A stretch of 64,000 nt of DNA from Microbacterium fluvii (GCF_025515205.1 NZ_JAOPFX010000001.1:992001-1056000), one strand, 5' to 3'; positions 32,060-41,603 are shown, numbered from the stretch's first letter. Translations and numbers: made by a program. Notes: generated by a model not told the origin, from the letters alone.

Positions 32060-34371
32060 TGCGGATGCTGCGCCTCGCCCCCGTCGCCGCGTGCGCGTGG
32101 CTGACGGCGGGCCTGCTCGTGGCCGCGCCGCACGCCGCGGCCCCGGCTGCACTGGCGCTGTGGGGCGCGGCCCTCATCGCGGTGGCTGCCGCGCTGCGGT
32201 GGCCGGGGGCGGTGGTGGTGGTCGCCGCCTTCGCCCTCGCCGCCGCAGCGGCGACAGCCTCGAACCTGGCCCTGGCCCAGCCCGCGCGCGAACGGCTGAT
32301 CGAGCTCGGGCTCGACGGCGGTCGCGCCGTCGAGGTGCACGCGCTCGTCACCGGCAAGATCGAGCCGCGCGGGGTCGACGAGCTGGCGTTCGACGCCCAG
32401 GCGACACTCGTGGTCGTCGGCGCGGCGCAGACGGCGGTCGCGGCGCCCGTGCGGATCGTCGTTCCGCGCGCGGGCGTCGCCCCCGGCACGCCACTCGACA
32501 TCGGGAGCACCGTCGTCGCCGCGGGCACGACATATCCCGGTCGCACCGGCGAACGGGCGGTGCTCGTGGTCGATGCGACGCGGGGGGTGGAGGTGTGCGC
32601 GCCCCCAGGCGGCGTGCTCGCTCTCGCGAGCACGCTGCGGCACGGTCTCGTGGCAGCAGTCGACGAGCTGCCGGCACCCGGCGGGCAGCTCGTGCCGGGG
32701 CTCGCGGTGGGCGACACCTCGCTCGTCGGGGCCGACCTCGACACCGCGATGAAGACGTCGTCGCTGTCGCATCTGACGGCCGTCAGCGGGGCCAACTGCG
32801 CGCTGGTGACCGGGCTCGCGTTCGCGATCGCCGCGGGGTGCGGCTGTTCGAGGCGGCTGCGGGTGGGCGTCGCGCTCGGCGCGCTGTCGGGCTTCGTCGT
32901 GCTCGTGAGTCTCGAGCCCAGCGTCGTGCGCGCGGCGGCGATGTCGGCCGCGGCGATGCTGGCGGTGCTGCTCGGGCGCCCTGCCGTCGGGGCGGCGAGT
33001 CTGTGCCTGGGGATCGCGGTGCTGCTGATCGCCGACCCGTGGCTGTGCGGCTCGCTCGGGTTCGCCCTGTCGGTCGCGGCGACCGCCGCCCTGCTGCTGT
33101 GCGCGGGGCCCGTCGCGGTGGCGCTCGCGCGCGTGCTGCCGCGGCTTCTCGCCCTCGCGCTGGCGGTGCCGCTGACGGCACAGCTGGCCTGCGGTCCGCT
33201 GCTGGTGCTGATCGATCCCACGATCTCGGTCTACGGGGTGCCCGCGAATCTGCTGGTGGGGGCCGCCGCGCCTGTGGCCACCGTGCTGGGGCTGGCGGCA
33301 TGCATCGCCGCACCGGTGGCGGTGCTGCAGTTGGGCCTGGCGGCGCTGGCCTGGCTGCCGGCCGCATGGATCTCGGGTGTCGCCACCACGGTCAGCGCGC
33401 TGCCGGGGGCGCGGCTGGCGTGGCTGCCCGACGGTGCGGGAGCGCTGCTGCTGGCGGGGGTGGGCGCGGCGACTCTCGGAGTGCTGCTGCTGCGGCACCG
33501 GCCGCGCATGCGTGCCGGTGCCGCGGCGGCGCTGGCTCTCGTGGCCGGAGTGTCGGCGGGCGGCGCTCTGCTCGACGGGGCGGCGGGCCGCTTCACGGTG
33601 CCCGCGCAGTGGGCGGTGCTGGCGTGCGATGTCGGCCAGGGCGATGCCGTGCTCGTGAAGAGCGGCGGCGCCGTCGCCCTGATCGACACCGGCCCCGACC
33701 CCGCGGCACTCCACCGGTGCCTCGATCGGGTGGGGGTCGGCCGCATCGATCTGCTCGTGCTCACGCACTACGACCTCGACCATGTCGGCGGCGTGGCGGC
33801 CGTGATCGGGCGCGTCGGGTTCGTGCTGCACGGCCCCGCGGGTGAGCCCGACGAGGTGGACGTGGTGCGGAGGCTGACCGACGCGGGCGCGGCCGAGGCG
33901 ACCGCGCAGCAGGGGATGAGCGGTGTGCTGGGCGACGCGCGGTGGCGCGTGCTGTGGCCGCGTGCCGACGATGCCGCGTTCCCGTCTGGCAACGACGCGA
34001 GCGTCGTGCTCGACGTGCGCGGCGGGGCGATTCCGCCCTCGCTGCTGCTCGGCGACCTGTCGGCGGCTCCGCAGCAGACGCTCGCGGCGAGCGGTGTGCT
34101 CGATCCGCCCTACGCCCTCGTGAAGGTGGCCCACCACGGCAGCGCCGACCAGCATCCGCCCCTCTATGCGCGGGCCGCGCCCCGCGTCGCGCTGGTCACC
34201 GTCGGCCTCGACAACGACTACGGTCACCCCAGAGCCGAGACCCTCGCCCTGCTCGACGAGCTCGGGGCGGCCATCGCACGCACCGACCTCGAAGGTCTCG
34301 TCGCGGTGTGGATGCAGGACGACGGGGTGGCGGTGTGGCGCGAGCGGGCCGAGGTCGGCGCCCCCGATTAG
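32056..34371 (+). CDS. comEC: ComEC/Rec2 family DNA uptake channel
   Basis: 771 aa, GTG start (ATG follows as the next codon). N-terminal helices and OB-like loop, the Competence domain (SLSHLTAVSGANCALVTGLAFA), many membrane helices, and a C-terminal metallo-beta-lactamase-like domain (LACDVGQGDAVLV, LTHYDLDHVGGVAAV, VKVAHHGSADQ). The second half is nuclease-like and may degrade the non-transported strand. Coupled to comEA; its stop codon overlaps the holA -10 box. Confidence 0.93.
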   Translation: MMRMLRLAPVAACAWLTAGLLVAAPHAAAPAALALWGAALIAVAAALRWPGAVVVVAAFALAAAAATASNLALAQPARERLIELGLDGGRAVEVHALVTGKIEPRGVDELAFDAQATLVVVGAAQTAVAAPVRIVVPRAGVAPGTPLDIGSTVVAAGTTYPGRTGERAVLVVDATRGVEVCAPPGGVLALASTLRHGLVAAVDELPAPGGQLVPGLAVGDTSLVGADLDTAMKTSSLSHLTAVSGANCALVTGLAFAIAAGCGCSRRLRVGVALGALSGFVVLVSLEPSVVRAAAMSAAAMLAVLLGRPAVGAASLCLGIAVLLIADPWLCGSLGFALSVAATAALLLCAGPVAVALARVLPRLLALALAVPLTAQLACGPLLVLIDPTISVYGVPANLLVGAAAPVATVLGLAACIAAPVAVLQLGLAALAWLPAAWISGVATTVSALPGARLAWLPDGAGALLLAGVGAATLGVLLLRHRPRMRAGAAAALALVAGVSAGGALLDGAAGRFTVPAQWAVLACDVGQGDAVLVKSGGAVALIDTGPDPAALHRCLDRVGVGRIDLLVLTHYDLDHVGGVAAVIGRVGFVLHGPAGEPDEVDVVRRLTDAGAAEATAQQGMSGVLGDARWRVLWPRADDAAFPSGNDASVVLDVRGGAIPPSLLLGDLSAAPQQTLAASGVLDPPYALVKVAHHGSADQHPPLYARAAPRVALVTVGLDNDYGHPRAETLALLDELGAAIARTDLEGLVAVWMQDDGVAVWRERAEVGAPD

Positions 34372-34374
34372 GCT
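34369..34374 (+). promoter_or_regulatory. -10 box of holA (leaderless)
   Basis: TAGGCT, whose first three bases are the comEC stop codon; 6 nt before the holA ATG. Confidence 0.55.
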
Positions 34375-34380
34375 GGGACC

Positions 34381-35427
34381 ATGGCGACCACCGCGCGACG
34401 CGCCCCCGCGACCAAGGCGAAGAGCGCGATCCCGCAGCTGTCGTGGCGCAGCCCCCAGCCCGCGCCCATCGTGCTGATCTCGGGGCCGGAAGAAGTGTGC
34501 GCGGAGCGCGCGACGGCCGGCGTGCGCGACTACCTGCGCGCCGAAGACCCGAGCCTTGAAGTCACCGACCTGCGCGCCGACGATTACGCCGCGGGGTCGC
34601 TGCTGGCCGTCACCTCGCCGTCGCTGTTCGGCGAGCCTCGGCTGGTGCGCGTCACCGGCGTGGAGAAGTGCTCCGACGCGTTCCTTGCCGAAGCCGTCGC
34701 CTACCTCGACCAGCCGCAGGAGGGCGCGACCGTCGTGCTGCGCCACACCGGAGCGAGCGTCCGAGGCAAGAAACTGCTCGACGCGATCCGCGCGGGCTCG
34801 GGCGGGGGAGTCGAGATCGCCTGCCCGGCCGTCAAGCGCGACTCCGATCGCTTCGACTTCGCCGCCGGCGAGTTCCAGGCGGCGCGCCGCCGCATCGCGC
34901 CCGCCGCGCTGCGGGCGCTCGTGGGCGCCTTCAGCGACGATCTCACCGAGCTCGCGGCGGCCTGCCAGCAGCTGATCGGCGACGTCGACGGCGACATCAC
35001 CGAGCAGGTGGTGGCCCGCTACTACGGCGGCCGCGTCGAGACGTCGGCCTTCACCGTCGCCGACACCGCGATCGCCGGGCGCTACGGCGAGGCGCTGATC
35101 GCGCTTCGGCACGCGCTGGCCTCGGGGGCCGACCCCGTGCCGCTGGTGGCGGCGCTCGCCTCGAAGCTGCGCACGATGGCGCGCGTCGCCGGCAACCGAG
35201 AGCCCTCGGGCGCACTCGCGGCGCGCCTGGGCATGAAGGACTGGCAGGTCGATCGTGCCCGGCGCGACCTCGCCGGCTGGAATGAGGCGTCGCTGGGCAT
35301 GGCGATCCAGGCTGCGGCGAGGGCCGACGCCGAGGTCAAGGGCGCGTCGCGCGACCCGGTCTTCTCACTCGAGCGGCTCGTCACCGTCATCGCGACCAGG
35401 GCGCCCTTCGCCGACCCCGTACGCTGA
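34381..35427 (+). CDS. holA: DNA polymerase III subunit delta
   Basis: 348 aa. Recognised by the arrangement typical of HolA: IVLISGPEEVCAERATAGVRDYL at the N-terminus, DLRADDYAAGSLLAVTSPSLFGEPRLVRV, YYGGRVETSAFTVADTAIAGR, and LRTMARVAGNRE near the C-terminus. It opens the beta clamp within the clamp loader. The comEA-comEC-holA-rpsT order is standard for actinobacteria, which supports the call. Confidence 0.93.
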   Translation: MATTARRAPATKAKSAIPQLSWRSPQPAPIVLISGPEEVCAERATAGVRDYLRAEDPSLEVTDLRADDYAAGSLLAVTSPSLFGEPRLVRVTGVEKCSDAFLAEAVAYLDQPQEGATVVLRHTGASVRGKKLLDAIRAGSGGGVEIACPAVKRDSDRFDFAAGEFQAARRRIAPAALRALVGAFSDDLTELAAACQQLIGDVDGDITEQVVARYYGGRVETSAFTVADTAIAGRYGEALIALRHALASGADPVPLVAALASKLRTMARVAGNREPSGALAARLGMKDWQVDRARRDLAGWNEASLGMAIQAAARADAEVKGASRDPVFSLERLVTVIATRAPFADPVR

Positions 35428-35452
35428 CGGCTCGGCGCCCGGGCGCACGAAA

Positions 35453-35479
35453 AAGCCCGCCCCCAGGGGGAGCGGGCTT
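35453..35479 (-). terminator. Rho-independent terminator of rpsT
   Basis: Stem AAGCCCGC/GCGGGCTT with additional C/G pairing inside; on the minus strand it ends in a run of five T (35450-35454 on the plus strand is AAAAA). Confidence 0.88.
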
Positions 35480-35494
35480 CTTCAGAAGCTCTGG

Positions 35495-35755
35495 TCAGAG
35501 AGCCGAGACCTGCTTGGCGATGGCCGACTTGCGGTTCGCCGCCTGGTTCTCGTGGATGACGCCCTTGCTGACGGCCTTGTCGAGCTTGCGCGACGCGGTC
35601 TTCAGAGCCGCCTCGGCAGCGGCCTTGTCGCCACCGGCGACGGCCTCGCGGGTGCGACGCACCGCGGTCTTCAGCTCGCTCTTGACGGCCTTGTTGCGCT
35701 CGTGCGCCTTCTCGTTGGTCTTGTTGCGCTTGATCTGCGACTTGATGTTTGCCAC
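35495..35755 (-). CDS. rpsT: 30S ribosomal protein S20
   Basis: 86 aa. [39 protein letters not shown] is the Lys/Arg-rich helix of S20 (quoted in parts: [22 protein letters not shown]), ending [24 protein letters not shown]. Binds 16S rRNA early in 30S assembly. GTG start. A TAGACT box at 35862-35867 implies a leader of about 100 nt. Convergent with holA. Confidence 0.96.
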   Translation of the reverse strand: MANIKSQIKRNKTNEKAHERNKAVKSELKTAVRRTREAVAGGDKAAAEAALKTASRKLDKAVSKGVIHENQAANRKSAIAKQVSAL

Positions 35756-35861
35756 GTGTGGACTTTCGTTTCGGAGTGACTGGACGGTGTCCCGCGTCGG
35801 TAGAGGGGCCGCCGCGCGACGTTCGTGAGGGGTGGGTATCCCACACGCAAGCCAAACAAGG

Positions 35862-35867
35862 AGTCTA
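35862..35867 (-). promoter_or_regulatory. -10 box of rpsT
   Basis: TAGACT on the minus strand, about 100 nt before the rpsT start. The leader contains a short GGGTATCCC palindrome; autoregulation is possible but not shown. On the plus strand 35756-35989 holds only the GH1 upstream region. Confidence 0.45.
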
Positions 35868-35989
35868 CCAGCCTCGACACTCCCGAGCGAACCCGGCCGC
35901 CTGCGGGGGAATCGGGCGCGACGGTGCCATCATCGTCACTGATGCGGCGCGCACCCGAACCGCGCCCGATCGCGACGAAGGAGCCTCGC

Positions 35990-37348
35990 GTGCCACCGAC
36001 CCCTGCCGTCGATCTCGGCGTCTTCCCCCGCGGCTTCCGCTGGTCGGCCGCGACGGCTGCCTTCCAGATCGAGGGGTCGCGCACCGCGGACAGCCGCGGA
36101 CGCTCGATCTGGGACGACTTCGTCGACACACCGGGCGCCGTGCGCGACGGGTCGACGGCCGAGCCCGGCCCCGACAGCTACCGTCGGTGGGCCGACGACG
36201 TGGAGCTCGCCCGCGCGCTGGGGCTCGACCGCTATCGCTTCTCGATCTCGTGGACCCGCGTGCAGCCCGAGCCCGGTGCGGCGCCGAGGCGAGAAGGCCT
36301 CGACTACTACCGCCGACTGTCCGACGCGCTGCTCGAGGCCGGCATCACCCCGTTCGCGACCCTCTACCACTGGGACCTGCCGGCGGCGCTCGAAGAGCGC
36401 GGAGGCTGGCTCGACCGCGACACGGCGCTGCGGTTCGAGGAGTTCGCCGGTGTCGTCGCCGAGGCTCTGGGCGACGGCATCCGCCACTGGTACACGATCA
36501 ACGAGCCGGTATCGACCTCGCTGCAGGGCTACGCCGTCGGCACGCTCGCCCCGGGGCGCCAGCTGCTGTTCGGGTCGCTGCCCACGGTGCACCACCAGCT
36601 GCTCGCGCACGGACTCGCCCAGCGCGTGCTGCGGCAGTCGGGGGCCGCCGAGGTCGGCATCGTCAACAACCACACGCTCGTGCGGCCCGCGTCGGCGGGC
36701 GAAGCCGACCAGCTGGCGGCGGGCGTCTACGACCTGCTGCACAACCGGCTGTTCGCCGACCCCGTGCTGACGGGCGACTACCCCGACCTCGCGGCCTTCG
36801 GGCTGCCGCCGATGCCCGTGCGCGAGGGCGACCTGGCTCTCATCGCCGCCCCGGGCGACTTCTACGGCGTCAACTTCTACAACCCGACGACCGTCGCCGC
36901 GGCGGCAGAGGGCAGCCCGATCCCGTTCGAGATCGTGCCGACGCCGGGGGCTGCGGTCACCGGCTTCGGGCCGGAATGGCCGATCGTGCCCGAGGCGCTC
37001 ACCGAGCTGCTGGTCTCATTCCGCGACCGGTACGGCGACCGCCTGCCGCCGGTCGTCATCGGAGAGAACGGCGCGTCGTTCCCCGAGCCCGACGTCGCCA
37101 CGGGCGAGATCGCGGATGCCGACCGCATCGGCTATCTCGCCGGCCACATCGCCGCCGTGGGTCGGGCGGTGGCCGCCGGCGTCGATGTGCGCGAGTACAC
37201 GGTGTGGTCGCTGCTCGACAACTTCGAGTGGGCCGACGGCTTCACGCAGCGCTTCGGCCTGGTCCACGTCGACCACTCCACCGGCACCCGCACACCCAAG
37301 CGGTCGTTCCACTGGTACCGCACCCTGATCGAGGAGGCCCGCTCATGA
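35990..37348 (+). CDS. GH1 family beta-glucosidase
   Basis: 452 aa. Motifs: FRWSAATAAFQIEGS near the N-terminus, WYTINEPVSTSLQGY with the acid/base E172, PPVVIGENGASF with the nucleophile E359, and VREYTVWSLLDNFEWADGFTQRFGLVHVD. No signal peptide, so cytosolic. Hydrolyses beta-glucosides or similar disaccharides. The GTG at 35990 was chosen because AAGGAG lies 6 nt before it and the length then fits GH1; an ATG at 35942 is in frame. The ATGA overlap with an MFS gene suggests uptake plus cleavage of a glycoside. Confidence 0.94.
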   Translation: MPPTPAVDLGVFPRGFRWSAATAAFQIEGSRTADSRGRSIWDDFVDTPGAVRDGSTAEPGPDSYRRWADDVELARALGLDRYRFSISWTRVQPEPGAAPRREGLDYYRRLSDALLEAGITPFATLYHWDLPAALEERGGWLDRDTALRFEEFAGVVAEALGDGIRHWYTINEPVSTSLQGYAVGTLAPGRQLLFGSLPTVHHQLLAHGLAQRVLRQSGAAEVGIVNNHTLVRPASAGEADQLAAGVYDLLHNRLFADPVLTGDYPDLAAFGLPPMPVREGDLALIAAPGDFYGVNFYNPTTVAAAAEGSPIPFEIVPTPGAAVTGFGPEWPIVPEALTELLVSFRDRYGDRLPPVVIGENGASFPEPDVATGEIADADRIGYLAGHIAAVGRAVAAGVDVREYTVWSLLDNFEWADGFTQRFGLVHVDHSTGTRTPKRSFHWYRTLIEEARS

Positions 37349-38592
37349 CCCGCACCCCCGGGCGCGTCGGCGCAACGTGGTTCACCCTGTTCACGCTCGC
37401 GTGGCTCGCCCTGTGGACGGTGCAGCTGACCCCGCTGCAGCTGCTCATCCCGCTGCAGCTGAACACCCCGGACGACGCCGACGGGTGGATCTCGGGCGTC
37501 GTCTCGTCGGGGCTCGTGCTGGCCGCCGGCGGCATCGCCGGAGTGATCGCGGGGCCCGTCGCCGGCGGTCTCTCCGACCGCACGCGCGGAGGATTCGGCC
37601 GGCGCCGGCCGTGGGCCCTCGCGGGGGTGGCGCTGGCGACGGTGTCGCTCGTGGGCATCGCGTTCGCGCAGGGGCCGTGGGGCGTGGGCATCGCGTGGGT
37701 GGGCGTGTCGGTCGGCACGGCGGTCGCCTCGGCCGCCTTCACGGCCCTCATCGCCGATCAGCTCACCTCGCAGCGCGGAACGGCGTCGGCCGCCGTCTCG
37801 TCGTCGCAGGCGCTCGGCATCGTCGTGGGCGTCGGGGTGATCGTGCTGCTGGAGCTGGGGATCGTCGTCGGCTACCTCGTGCTCGCCGGCTTTCTCGCCG
37901 TCGTCGGCGTCGCCGCCGCGCTGCTGCTGCCCGACCCCGCCGTGCCGGCGCAGTCGCGCGCCGCGCGCACGGTGCGCACGTTCTCGGATCGCATCGCTGC
38001 GCTGCGCGACCGCGATTTCGCATGGCTGCTGGCAGGGCGACTCACCGTCAACGTCGGCAATGCGCTGGGTACGGGACTGCTGCTGTTCTTCCTGCTCTAC
38101 GGCCTGCACCGCGATGCGGCGGTGGCCGAAGACGAGCTGCTGCTGCTCATCGTGGTCTACACGGTGTTCGTGGTCGCCGCATCCGTCATCGCCGGCTGGT
38201 ACTCCGACCGCACAGGGCGGCGCGTCGGCATCGTCGTCGCCTCGGCGATCGTGCAGGGCGTCGCCTCACTGGTGCTCGCCGCGATCCCGTCACTCGAGAC
38301 GGCGATGGTCGCCGCGGCCCTCCTCGGCATCGGCTACGGCGCCTACATGGCGGTGGGGCTCGCCCTCGGCACCGACCTCCTGCCGTTCCCGGAGGACCAC
38401 GCCCGCGACCTCGGCTTCGTGAACGTGTCGGCCAGTCTCGGGCAGCTGCTGGGTCCCCTCATCGGCGCGGGACTCGTCGCGCTCGTCGGCGGATTCTGGC
38501 TGCTGTTCGCCGTGGGCGGCGTGCTCTCGATCGCGGGCGGCTTCATGACGCTCGCGATCCGACGTCGCACGCCGGTCGCCGCCGCCGCGTGA
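37345..38592 (+). CDS. MFS transporter (sugar-type)
   Basis: 415 aa with 12 predicted helices. Loop 2-3 carries GPVAGGLSDRTRGGFGRRRPW and loop 8-9 IAGWYSDRTGRRVG, both MFS signatures; the GGFGRRRPW element is also common in sugar/cation (SUC or GPH-like) transporters. Coupled to the GH1 gene by an ATGA overlap, so it probably brings in the glycoside. Its stop abuts the stop of the convergent hydrolase gene with no gap. Confidence 0.9.
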   Translation: MTRTPGRVGATWFTLFTLAWLALWTVQLTPLQLLIPLQLNTPDDADGWISGVVSSGLVLAAGGIAGVIAGPVAGGLSDRTRGGFGRRRPWALAGVALATVSLVGIAFAQGPWGVGIAWVGVSVGTAVASAAFTALIADQLTSQRGTASAAVSSSQALGIVVGVGVIVLLELGIVVGYLVLAGFLAVVGVAAALLLPDPAVPAQSRAARTVRTFSDRIAALRDRDFAWLLAGRLTVNVGNALGTGLLLFFLLYGLHRDAAVAEDELLLLIVVYTVFVVAASVIAGWYSDRTGRRVGIVVASAIVQGVASLVLAAIPSLETAMVAAALLGIGYGAYMAVGLALGTDLLPFPEDHARDLGFVNVSASLGQLLGPLIGAGLVALVGGFWLLFAVGGVLSIAGGFMTLAIRRRTPVAAAA

Positions 38593-39318
38593 TCAGGCAC
38601 GGGCGGCTTCGAGGGTCGTCAGGGCGACGTCGAGCAGCGCGTTGAACACCCGAGGGCGCATCGCGGTGACGAGGTGGCTCGTGCGGGGCACCACGATCAG
38701 CTCGGCGTGGCTCGCGATCTTCAGGAACAGCTTCTCGTTGAGCCGCAGCTGGTCGTACTGGCCGTTGATGAACCACAGCGGCACCGCGATGCGCTCGAGG
38801 GCCGCCAGCAGATCGAGCACCGACAGGCTCGCCAGCGCCACGTCCTGCGCGTCGTAGGCGTAGCCGCCGGCGCCGAAGTCGAGCCGCGTCTCCGGCGGCA
38901 GCGTGCGATCGAGCACGCGTTCACTCAGCCAGTAGCCGCGGTCGGGCAGCGCGTCGAAGCGCCGCGCGAGAAAGCGGTAGGTCGCAAGACCCGCGCCGCG
39001 GGGGAGCGCAGTGCAGGATGCCGCGATGAAGCCGTCGACGGGAGGCCGCTCGGCAGCGCCCACGTAGTCGATGCACAGGAGGCCCCCCATGGAGTGCCCG
39101 ACCAGCAGCACCGGTCCGCGCTCGGCCGCCGCGCGCACGGCTGCGTCGATCGTGGCGAATGCGGAGTCGAGGGTGAACTCCTCGTGCATCCGCGCGCCGT
39201 GGCCGGGCAGATCCACCGCCGTGACGGGGTTGCCCCGCTTCTCGAGATGCTCGATCTGCGCGCGCCACATCGACGCGGACGTGCGGATGCCGTGCACGAG
39301 CACGACCTGCACGACCAT
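38593..39318 (-). CDS. Alpha/beta hydrolase
   Basis: 241 aa. VLVHGIRTSASMW (oxyanion HG), LPGHG, LLVGHSMGG (nucleophile Ser in GHSMG), NGQYDQL (acid Asp) and SHLVTAMRP (His). Lipase/esterase fold of unknown substrate, cytosolic. Leaderless start 6 nt after TAGCCT. Confidence 0.9.
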   Translation of the reverse strand: MVVQVVLVHGIRTSASMWRAQIEHLEKRGNPVTAVDLPGHGARMHEEFTLDSAFATIDAAVRAAAERGPVLLVGHSMGGLLCIDYVGAAERPPVDGFIAASCTALPRGAGLATYRFLARRFDALPDRGYWLSERVLDRTLPPETRLDFGAGGYAYDAQDVALASLSVLDLLAALERIAVPLWFINGQYDQLRLNEKLFLKIASHAELIVVPRTSHLVTAMRPRVFNALLDVALTTLEAARA

Positions 39319-39324
39319 GCGCCC

Positions 39325-39330
39325 AGGCTA
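39325..39330 (-). promoter_or_regulatory. -10 box of the hydrolase gene (leaderless)
   Basis: TAGCCT on the minus strand, 6 nt before the ATG at 39318. Confidence 0.55.
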
Positions 39331-39345
39331 TTGCAGCGCGCGGCT

Positions 39346-39384
39346 CACAGGGCCCGAACTCAGAGGGCCCGAACTCAGAGGGCC
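39346..39384. repeat. 15-bp tandem repeat containing the stop codon of the nuclease gene
   Basis: Two full units (39346-39360, 39361-39375, one mismatch) and a partial third. In the minus-strand reading frame each unit encodes V-R-A-L-stop, a repeat of the true C-terminus K-A-L-stop. Confidence 0.8.
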
Positions 39385-41603
39385 TTGACGCGCACCCCCT
39401 TCGAGGTCGAGCCGCGCACGGCGTCCGCGTCGGCGGGCACGAACACGGCGGTGTAGGTGTGCGCCCCGCGGGCGATCTTCGACGGCAGCCGCAGCTTCGC
39501 GATGCCCCTGGTCACCTCGGCCGTGCCGACCACGGTATCGCCCTCGCGGAACTCCACGGTGCCGTCGGCCCGCGACCGGTCGGCCGTCACCACGACCGCC
39601 ACGAGCGTCGTGCGGACCACTCCGTTGATGTGCACGGGCGGCACCGCCGCCAGCGTCGTGCGGGTGGTGACGCGCTCGTCGTCACCGGCCCGCAGCCCCA
39701 CGAGCACGGGGTCGTGATCGGAGGAGCGATACGGGTCGGGGGCGTAGAACAGCGTGCCGTGGTAGTTGTAGCGGCTGTATTCCAGGGCGATCGACTCTCC
39801 GGAGTTGATGTTCCAGATGTCGCCGCCGGTGGCCCGCTGGGCGGCGGCGGCGCTCAGCAGGATGTGGTCGAGCGATCCCGAGAGCCCGGAGAACGAATAC
39901 GACGACGTCGTGACGCCGAGCGCCTGCTCGGCGTCGGCGTAGCCGGCCTGGTAGAGCACCTGCAGCGGGTCCTCCTGTCCGTAGGAGTTGAAGTCTCCCG
40001 CCAGCACCACGGAGTCGATGTCGCCCCGGATCTCGTCGACCCAGTCCCGCAGCGCCGTCGCCTGGCGCACCCGCGACTCGTTCGAGGCGCCCTGGCCGTC
40101 GCCCGCGTCGACGTCTCCCGGCCACGGCCCCGCCGAGCCCTTCGACTTGAAGTGGTTCACGACGAACAGCAGGCGCTCGCCGCCGGCGGCGGGGCGGAAC
40201 GCCTGTGCAAGAGGCTCGCGGGCGTTGCCGAAGGCCTCGTCGTCGGCCGACTGGTCGCCCAGCGCCCTCGCCTCGCCCGAGCGCGTCACCTCGTCGGGCT
40301 GATAGATGATCGCATTTGTGATGACGTCCTGCTCGGCTGCCGGCGGCAGCTCGGCGGACGACGGCACGTACGCCCACTTCTCACGCCCCGCCGCCGCGTT
40401 CAGCGCCGCGACGAGCGTCGCCGTGGCCTCGTCGGGCGTCTCGCCGAGGGCCGCCGAGTTCTCGATCTCCATGAGGCCGATCACCGAGGCGTCGAGCCCC
40501 TCGATGGCCGCGACGATCTTCTGCTGCTGCCGGGTCAGATCGGCCGCGTCCCACGCGCCGCGCTGCGCGCACCCGTCCCGCACCGTCACGCCGTCGCCGG
40601 TGCGGTCGGCGTAGGCCAGGCACGTGGAGGTCTGGGCTCCGAGTGTCGTGAAGTAGTTGAGCACGTTGAACGAGGCCACCGTCACGTCGCCGCCCACCTT
40701 CTCCGGGGCGCTCGTGCGGGTGTCGGCGAACCGCACGCCGTCGGCGCCCGAGCCGTCGGCGACGAGCGCCGAGACGGGGTTGAGCTTCCACGCGCCGTTG
40801 CGCCAGTCCACGATGACCGGCTCGGTGAAGGCGACGGCCGCCCCCACGACGACCGGCTCCGTCAGTGACACGTACGCGGGGGTCAGCCCGCTGTTGGCGG
40901 CACTCAGGAAGTTCGTCGACGCGCCGTCGTCGAGCGTGACCGCCCGCGCCGCGTTGTCTGCCGCGACGAATGCTGCCGCATCCGTCCCAGGGCGTGCGAC
41001 GTCGGTGGGCTGACGCAGCGGCTCGGAGCCGGCGGCGAGACCCACCTCGCCGTACTGATTGGTCGAGAACGTGTTCGACACGGTGAACTCGCCCGCAGGG
41101 GCCACGAGCATCGATTCGAGGGTCTCCCGCTGCAGGTCGGTGGTCGGCCAGCCGACCGCGGCGGGCTCGACGGCCGCGGGCTCGTCGAGCACCGTGAGTC
41201 CGTCGAGGTTCGCGACGGTGAGCTCTGTGAGACCGCCGAACTCCGAGACCTCGCCGGTCACCTCGACGTGATCCCCGATGCGCACGGCGGCCACGGTCGC
41301 CCGCGAGTAGACGAACAGCGCGTCGGATGCCGTGTGGGTCGCGAGATCCAGGTCGCCTCCGGTGCCGGCGGTCTGGATGACGTAGCCGTTGAATCCGCCG
41401 GTCGGATAGCTCGCCGTCACGACGCCGCGCGTCGTCACGACCTCGCCGACGTGCGGCGACGCCGCACCCGTGCCCTGGATCTCGGCGATCGGCAGCACGG
41501 CGGCGTCGGCGACGGCGGCGTTCGCGGGGGCGGAAAGCGCCGCGGACACGAGCACGACGCTCGCGATCAGGGCGGTGCGCAGCAGCGCGGGGCGACGACT
41601 CAC
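39375..41603 (-). CDS. ExeM/NucH-family extracellular endonuclease
   Basis: 742 aa. Sec signal peptide (cleavage near ANA-AVAD, about residue 30), an OB-like segment (GEVVTTRGVVTA ... GDHVEVTGEVSEFGGLTEL), the endonuclease/exonuclease/phosphatase domain (VASFNVLNYFTTLG, IGLMEIEN, VNHFKSKGS, VLAGDFNSYGQEDPL, SSDHDPVLV) and a C-terminal Ig-like repeat. It is a secreted nuclease that would digest extracellular DNA for phosphate or biofilm turnover. No LPxTG or membrane anchor at the C-terminus. The gap 41604-41739 to lepA holds only the two promoters. Confidence 0.93.
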   Translation of the reverse strand: MSRRPALLRTALIASVVLVSAALSAPANAAVADAAVLPIAEIQGTGAASPHVGEVVTTRGVVTASYPTGGFNGYVIQTAGTGGDLDLATHTASDALFVYSRATVAAVRIGDHVEVTGEVSEFGGLTELTVANLDGLTVLDEPAAVEPAAVGWPTTDLQRETLESMLVAPAGEFTVSNTFSTNQYGEVGLAAGSEPLRQPTDVARPGTDAAAFVAADNAARAVTLDDGASTNFLSAANSGLTPAYVSLTEPVVVGAAVAFTEPVIVDWRNGAWKLNPVSALVADGSGADGVRFADTRTSAPEKVGGDVTVASFNVLNYFTTLGAQTSTCLAYADRTGDGVTVRDGCAQRGAWDAADLTRQQQKIVAAIEGLDASVIGLMEIENSAALGETPDEATATLVAALNAAAGREKWAYVPSSAELPPAAEQDVITNAIIYQPDEVTRSGEARALGDQSADDEAFGNAREPLAQAFRPAAGGERLLFVVNHFKSKGSAGPWPGDVDAGDGQGASNESRVRQATALRDWVDEIRGDIDSVVLAGDFNSYGQEDPLQVLYQAGYADAEQALGVTTSSYSFSGLSGSLDHILLSAAAAQRATGGDIWNINSGESIALEYSRYNYHGTLFYAPDPYRSSDHDPVLVGLRAGDDERVTTRTTLAAVPPVHINGVVRTTLVAVVVTADRSRADGTVEFREGDTVVGTAEVTRGIAKLRLPSKIARGAHTYTAVFVPADADAVRGSTSKGVRVKAL

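Noticed and set aside
28618..35112. A 2164-codon open frame on the minus strand, and other long antisense frames (6534-9200, 9883-12291, 41743-43671)
   Set aside because: They run opposite to well-recognised genes (leuS, comEA, comEC, holA; actP; the helicase-like gene; lepA). In very GC-rich DNA antisense frames stay open by codon bias; the translations are Arg/His/Asp-rich noise without domains.
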